DNA of 64,000 bases from Apostichopus japonicus (taxonomy: Eukaryota > Echinodermata > Holothuroidea > Aspidochirotida > Stichopodidae): assembly GCF_037975245.1 (NCBI RefSeq), contig NC_092580.1:20882501-20946500 (forward strand), written 5' to 3'. The first letter of the stretch is position 1, and each line of letters starts with the position of its first letter. The notes under the pieces are model-generated. The model was not told the DNA's origin and made no database searches. It saw only the letters and a program-made list of their open reading frames with translations. A program made the translations under genes and the position numbers. Below, piece after piece: positions 59,601 to 64,000 of this stretch.

Positions 59601-62600
59601 TTGATGATGAATAAGAGCTGACAAATATGACATCGTGGATGACCTCAAATACACACTCAAGATATTTATATAATTATTAGCAGACTTACCAAACTGATGA
59701 ATATCTATAACGGTCTCCCATGCCGCCTTATATGAAGTCCATCTCATGTTGTCTTTAGAATTGTCATGGTCACAGGATATTTAAGGTGGTCTCATATTTG
59801 GTCATAAATGATATATAGCTGCCAGCTGGTTACCCTTGACTCCTTCACTGTGTTTTAATATACTTTATACGTAAGCAAAGCCATTTTTATGTTGGATTCC
59901 TTTCCCTGCCATTTCTGGATCATATCAAAATGACAGCGAGGTGTGTGTGAGCCCTTGTTACTGTTACTGTACTGTATGCATGGTACTAGGGATGTTGCCA
60001 CCAGCTAAGTGCTGCATAGTTCTATCGGTAGAGAAACCTGAACTCGTAAACCGTGAGGTCACTGATCTAGCCAAAAAAATTCTTATCAAGCATTTCTCAT
60101 GAAATACTAACCTGTAAATATCTGCAAGAATATGACCTTCAGATTTTTGTGTACACGTACAGCAGTTTTGATAGTCTCAGGATATCTAGACCACTGGACA
60201 TCATGAGAATGTAATACTGCAACCAAACTTTGGGTGAAAAAGATCATTTTTCAAGTTTTACGATGTCTGTGTTTTACTTTTGTGTATTAACAAACAAACT
60301 ACTTTTAATTGGTCCCCATATACTATTTGCCTGGTGGATGTGTTACAGGTATTAGTACATAGTAAACACAGAGAGTTGCTTTTGTGTATTTACAAACAAA
60401 CAAGTGTTAATTGGTCCTTATATATACTGTATATATTTGCCTGGTGGATGTGTTACATAGTAAACACAGACAATTACCTTTTGAAGCACTTTGAGTGGTC
60501 CTATGGTTACTTTAAATTTACATACAATGATTTTTGCTTAAAGGGTAGAATTTATGATTGTCACTCAAGTGATGTAAGATTCGAGTATTTGGCATTGGGG
60601 TGATATTCTACATATATGGTAGTGTCATCTTGTCATAAATTATGCATTGATATTATATTTATATTTAAATAATATGCTAATTTGGATAAGTTTCTCAATA
60701 TCTAGCCATGGTTATCAAGTGATATCTAGAAATGCTGAAACACTCATCTTCCTTTTTGTTTTTACTTTCCTTTTTTGTTGTACGCAGGCTGTCAGCAAAA
60801 GCAAGAAAGCAAAGGTTTGTGAAATGTTAATAAATAATTCATGAAGCAGTGTGTTTTGAGACTTTATTACTTATGTGTGGGGGGGGGGGTGGGGGTGTGT
60901 TATCTCTTTGTGTAGTGTGTTATAGAAATGTTAGTTATATGTCTACATCTGTTTGTGTGTTCAGTGTTCACTGTACATGAATGTGTGGCTGTGGCCGCTG
61001 TGCGTGGCATCATGAATATGTGGGACCATTTTTCATGTTGCCTGTGTGGTTATTTGTATAAACTACTATAGAAAATATATATGCAGATCATAGAATGAGG
61101 CTTGTTTGCAACTTTCCAATATTTCTTTCCAGTCTGCCTCTCTCTCTTTCTAAATTCTCTCTCTTTTTTTTTCTCTATATCTAAATCTCTTTCTCGTAGA
61201 AGAAAAATGTTTTAGAACAAACTTGGTTGTGTGTATATGTGTGTGTGTGTGTTTATGTGTTCAGCTGATGTCACAGCCTGTTAAAATGTTTGTAGTAAAA
61301 TTCGGAGCAGTAAATCGTAGCAGTATTTCCTCGGCACCGATAAGAAGTGGAATCTTGCATGTTTCATCACCGTGCAGTGGAGAAGTGGACATCTTCGATG
61401 TTATGAATTGACCATGTAACTACAGTAAATATGTCCCATACTATCTTTTACTCCTTCATTAAGCTTTCACATGATCTTACCCACTTTCAGACACTTGCTG
61501 TCTTTTTAATATTTTATAACATATAGTAATTCTCATTTACTTTTAATTTTCTGTATTTTGGCAGGAAGTGGAGTCGCTCCTCAATGAGAATGATAGTTTA
61601 CAAAGAAAGTTACAGAGTCAAGAAGAGGATTTCAGGTTACAGAACAGTACGTTAATCGAGGAATTGTCTAAGGTATTCATCAGTTCTTGACATTATTTCG
61701 TGACCAAAAAACTTCACCTGTAATTTTGTGTCTAAGATATCATAGAATCCATAAATTAATATTACAAGGAAGAATGATTTGTATTTTGTAGAAACTGTGA
61801 ATATTTTCATATTAAGACACAAATAATCCTTGACTTTGACACCATCTTGAAATTAATGTTTGAGACAGAAAGGCACTTGGTAACCTCTTGGCCCAACTCC
61901 TTGCCTCTACCCTATCATCCTCCTCCCCTGATGGAAAACTGGCAATTTTGGGGGTCTTCTACTGTTAAAATCGATTACAAATTAGTTTGTTATTGGAATG
62001 TTTGTATCTAAGGTGTGGTCACCAATTTTGAGCAAAACGTGGAAGTTCAATCATTAACTGATGGCACCCAAGTACTCTAATAAATTGAGATTCATTTTCA
62101 AAATCTATGTTTTGTAATTGGTCACTCTTATTTACAGTACAAAGTAACATTAATTCAAGTATAAAGCAATCTTGATCCTTGCATTAAAATCCTACCCAGT
62201 TATCATCTATTTCATGTACTGTGATGTGTCCTACTTGAGCACCTTTAAAGTTGTGAACGTTAGGTTTGAAGCCGTGCCTGTCATTTCTGTATGAAACTGT
62301 TTGAGAGAGTTGCAACTTGCATTAAATTGTGGCTGTTTCTTTGCAGCTATGCACGACAAATGAACTACTTGAGAAACAGTTGACGTCGAGGAGTGCGGGG
62401 GACTCCCCCGACGGTGGACGAGAGGCCTCCAAACAAGAGGATGAGACCAGACAACTGCAGGCCATGAACGCAGCATTACAGAAAAATCTGACCAGTACGT
62501 AGTAGATCAATACAGAATGTGTTAAAAATTAAAATGCAAAATATTATACATTACCACAACACAGTGCAGGTTTTCTCTGATTTGTTTAAATTCTCCTTAA

Positions 62601-63796
62601 TTTAAAATGTCAATAATGCGTTGAACTTTTAGTGACTCCTCCTTCGAGAATGGATTTGCACTTTTCATGAATTGGCAGCAAGGTCATGCCTCATGCCATC
62701 CAAATACAAGAAACACAAAAAAAGACAGATATGGTCAATGGTATATGGTCAATTATTTTGCCTTACTGTCACAGTAGATGTTTAAAATGCCTCAAATATG
62801 TGCAAAGATTTTCGACACAAATGCCAACACTAAAGCCTACAATATATTCAACGCAGATGGTACATAGCGTTGGCCTAGCATACTCTTTTGTTTAAAACTC
62901 GCCACCGAAATTTCTGTACTGTTTGTGAAGTAGGTATTAACAAAACACCAGCATAATGCACCATTTTTTGGTACCAATGAGATACTTCATAGTAATCGAA
63001 TGGAATAGTTTAATAGTCAATAGTCACCATATTAGCTGAAATGTTGGTAATTTTGAATATGGAAATGCCCATACAAAGAGGACCTTACAAAATTTTTTAA
63101 AATACTGAGTTGAAAAGATGGTTAAAAACAGGATTAAATTGATTCATTTTGTTTTGCTCTTTTTTGTGCAGGTACTCAAGATCAGTTCCAAACTGAAATA
63201 TTAGACTTACAACAGAAAATAAAGTGAGTCTCTTGAAAGCAAATATTTAAGTCTTATGATAAAATCTCATATATATTTTTCACATCTCTCATATCTGATT
63301 CCTGTTTTGATGGGATCTAAATTAACTAATGCCAATTAGTCTTATTCAAGTTCACGGTACATTTACATTGAAGTCTTCAAAGTGCCGTACTTGACTATCC
63401 AGCGCCTTTAAGGAATCTGAAAATGTAATCTGCAGCTTTTTTTGCGGGCAATTTGGCACCAGAAATTATAATTTTATGCAAACATTTCAAAGGATTTGTA
63501 AATGAAACTACAAAACATTACATTAACCATGACATGGACCGTTATAGTTTGATTATATACACAGTTCAGAAATAGCAAAATCTCACTTGACATTGTCGGT
63601 CAAAATAGTAACAGAAAAAGAAAAAAAGCCACTGGAACATGTAGCTGTCATTAATCTTTCTACAGTTACCTCACACAAGAAAACTCCAACCTCAAAGACC
63701 AATGTTCCAAACTGCTTGGAGACAGACCACCACCGACGGGGGCAGCGGGGGACGGGAACACCGTGGAGGAGGACACTCAGACACCCCTGGAGAAAG
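56600..63796 (+). CDS. GRIPAP1: GRIP1-associated protein 1 (GRASP-1), 5' partial gene
   Basis: The first eight coding exons of a coiled-coil protein that in vertebrates is a Rab4 effector linking early and recycling endosomes and AMPA-receptor traffic. Exons: 56600-56647, 58507-58573, 58783-58844, 60788-60814, 61565-61672, 62347-62494, 63172-63223, 63666-63796. The 643 nt give about 214 residues and end in phase 1 at donor gtatga, so the gene continues past the right edge. Diagnostic peptides are [31 protein letters not shown], and [15 protein letters not shown]. An in-frame TAA nine bases before the ATG fixes the start. The human protein is 841 residues, so roughly a quarter is present. It is head to head with PUS7. 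Confidence 0.93.
58507..58573 (+). CDS. GRIPAP1: GRIPAP1 coding exon 2
   Basis: Encodes [20 protein letters not shown] then EN, continuing the heptad pattern of the first coiled coil. Acceptor acttcag, donor gtatgt. Confidence 0.93.
58783..58844 (+). CDS. GRIPAP1: GRIPAP1 coding exon 3
   Basis: A split Glu, then [20 protein letters not shown]. Acceptor tgccag, donor gtgagc. Confidence 0.9.
58976..59200. repeat. AGGTCA-rich diverged repeat
   Basis: Recurrent caaaggtcatttgaggtca-like words in GRIPAP1 intron 3, similar to the family at 47560-49080. No coding value. Confidence 0.45.
60009..60066 (+). repeat. Degenerate tRNA-like segment
   Basis: It has tagttctatcggtagaga (A-box-like) and ggtcactgatctagcc (B-box-like) at tRNA spacing, ending with the tctagcc tail seen in the other tRNA-like fragments. 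Stems are poor, so it is probably a SINE relic. Confidence 0.35.
60276..60470. repeat. 102-bp tandem duplication
   Basis: Two copies beginning cttttgtgtatt.acaaacaaac (60277 and 60379) and ending atagtaaacacaga. It creates a repetitive ORF that is not a gene. It is in GRIPAP1 intron 3, before the microexon. Confidence 0.9.
60788..60814 (+). CDS. GRIPAP1: GRIPAP1 27-nt microexon
   Basis: Nine codons, AVSKSKKAK, matching KALSKSKKAQ in the vertebrate protein. Acceptor acgcag, donor gtttgt. It is phase 0 at both ends, so skipping would keep the frame. Confidence 0.9.
61565..61672 (+). CDS. GRIPAP1: GRIPAP1 coding exon 5
   Basis: 36 codons, [20 protein letters not shown] then [16 protein letters not shown]. 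This is the strongest match to vertebrate GRIPAP1 in the window. Confidence 0.95.
62347..62494 (+). CDS. GRIPAP1: GRIPAP1 coding exon 6
   Basis: Begins [20 protein letters not shown] and ends [17 protein letters not shown], matching L..ENTALQKN in vertebrates. The middle ([17 protein letters not shown]) is a polar non-helical insert. Donor gtacgt. Confidence 0.92.
63172..63223 (+). CDS. GRIPAP1: GRIPAP1 coding exon 7
   Basis: Encodes [17 protein letters not shown], helical. Phases 1 and 2 fit both neighbours. Acceptor gtgcag, donor gtgagt. Confidence 0.85.
63666..63796 (+). CDS. GRIPAP1: GRIPAP1 coding exon 8
   Basis: Encodes [20 protein letters not shown] then a Pro/Gly/Ala linker and [13 protein letters not shown]. 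Donor gtatga. The next exon is beyond the window. Confidence 0.85.
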
Positions 63797-64000
63797 GTAT
63801 GAAATAAAGTCATGCCGACTGGAAAATCAAATATTTATTTTATTTGAAAACCTGAGTTTACCATCCTAGCAGGACCTTTTGTGAAGAGAGTCATTGTATA
63901 GGTACCTACATATACAGGCTTGTTTAGCATAGCAACAGCTTGTTAGCAAACAAAATAGGTTGCTAAACAACCTGCATTTCATGTTTATCGTGATATTTTA

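Noticed and set aside
60280-60603. 107-residue plus-strand ORF
   Set aside because: Produced by a 102-bp tandem duplication; it has no splice or family support.

Overview
The window is nuclear DNA from an animal with long introns. It is AT-rich, and every coding junction I could place is GT-AG. It carries one nearly complete intron-rich gene, the 5' part of a second, two intronless receptor genes and many short repeats. The gene set, the sequence style of the receptors and the dense hAT-like MITEs fit an invertebrate deuterostome, perhaps an echinoderm such as a sea cucumber. That placement is inference and is uncertain below the level of animal.

Minus strand, 190-44,609: a full-length homologue of PUS7, the TruD-family tRNA/mRNA pseudouridine synthase. 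I assembled 17 coding exons by hand from splice sites and frame continuity. They total 2,373 nt, 790 residues plus a stop, with every phase closing. The first splice acceptor (after 44,609) shows that at least one further non-coding 5' exon lies upstream and is unplaced.

Two intronless genes lie on the opposite strand inside large PUS7 introns. At 19,382-22,981 is a single-pass receptor of about 1,199 residues: signal peptide, LRRs with caps, Ig, Thr/Asn-rich stalk, EGF-like, FN3, TM and tail. At 37,978-39,078 is a rhodopsin-class GPCR of 366 residues.

Plus strand, 56,600 to beyond the right edge: the first eight coding exons (about 214 residues) of GRIPAP1 (GRASP-1), a coiled-coil endosomal Rab4 effector. 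It is head to head with PUS7. The interval between them holds a split tRNA-Leu(CAA) gene at 52,615-52,739 and a cluster of hAT-like elements.

The rest is intronic or intergenic. It holds hAT-like MITEs (one with a near-perfect 8-bp target duplication), a foldback element inside TA microsatellites, a 201-bp hairpin, several minisatellites, tRNA-like SINE fragments and local duplications of PUS7 splice junctions, including a decayed second copy of one exon. I found no CRISPR array, rRNA, prokaryotic operon or viral gene. The best candidates for something undescribed are the receptor's domain order with its interrupted EGF module, the GPCR's altered TM6/TM7 motifs, the nested layout, and the shared MITE core.
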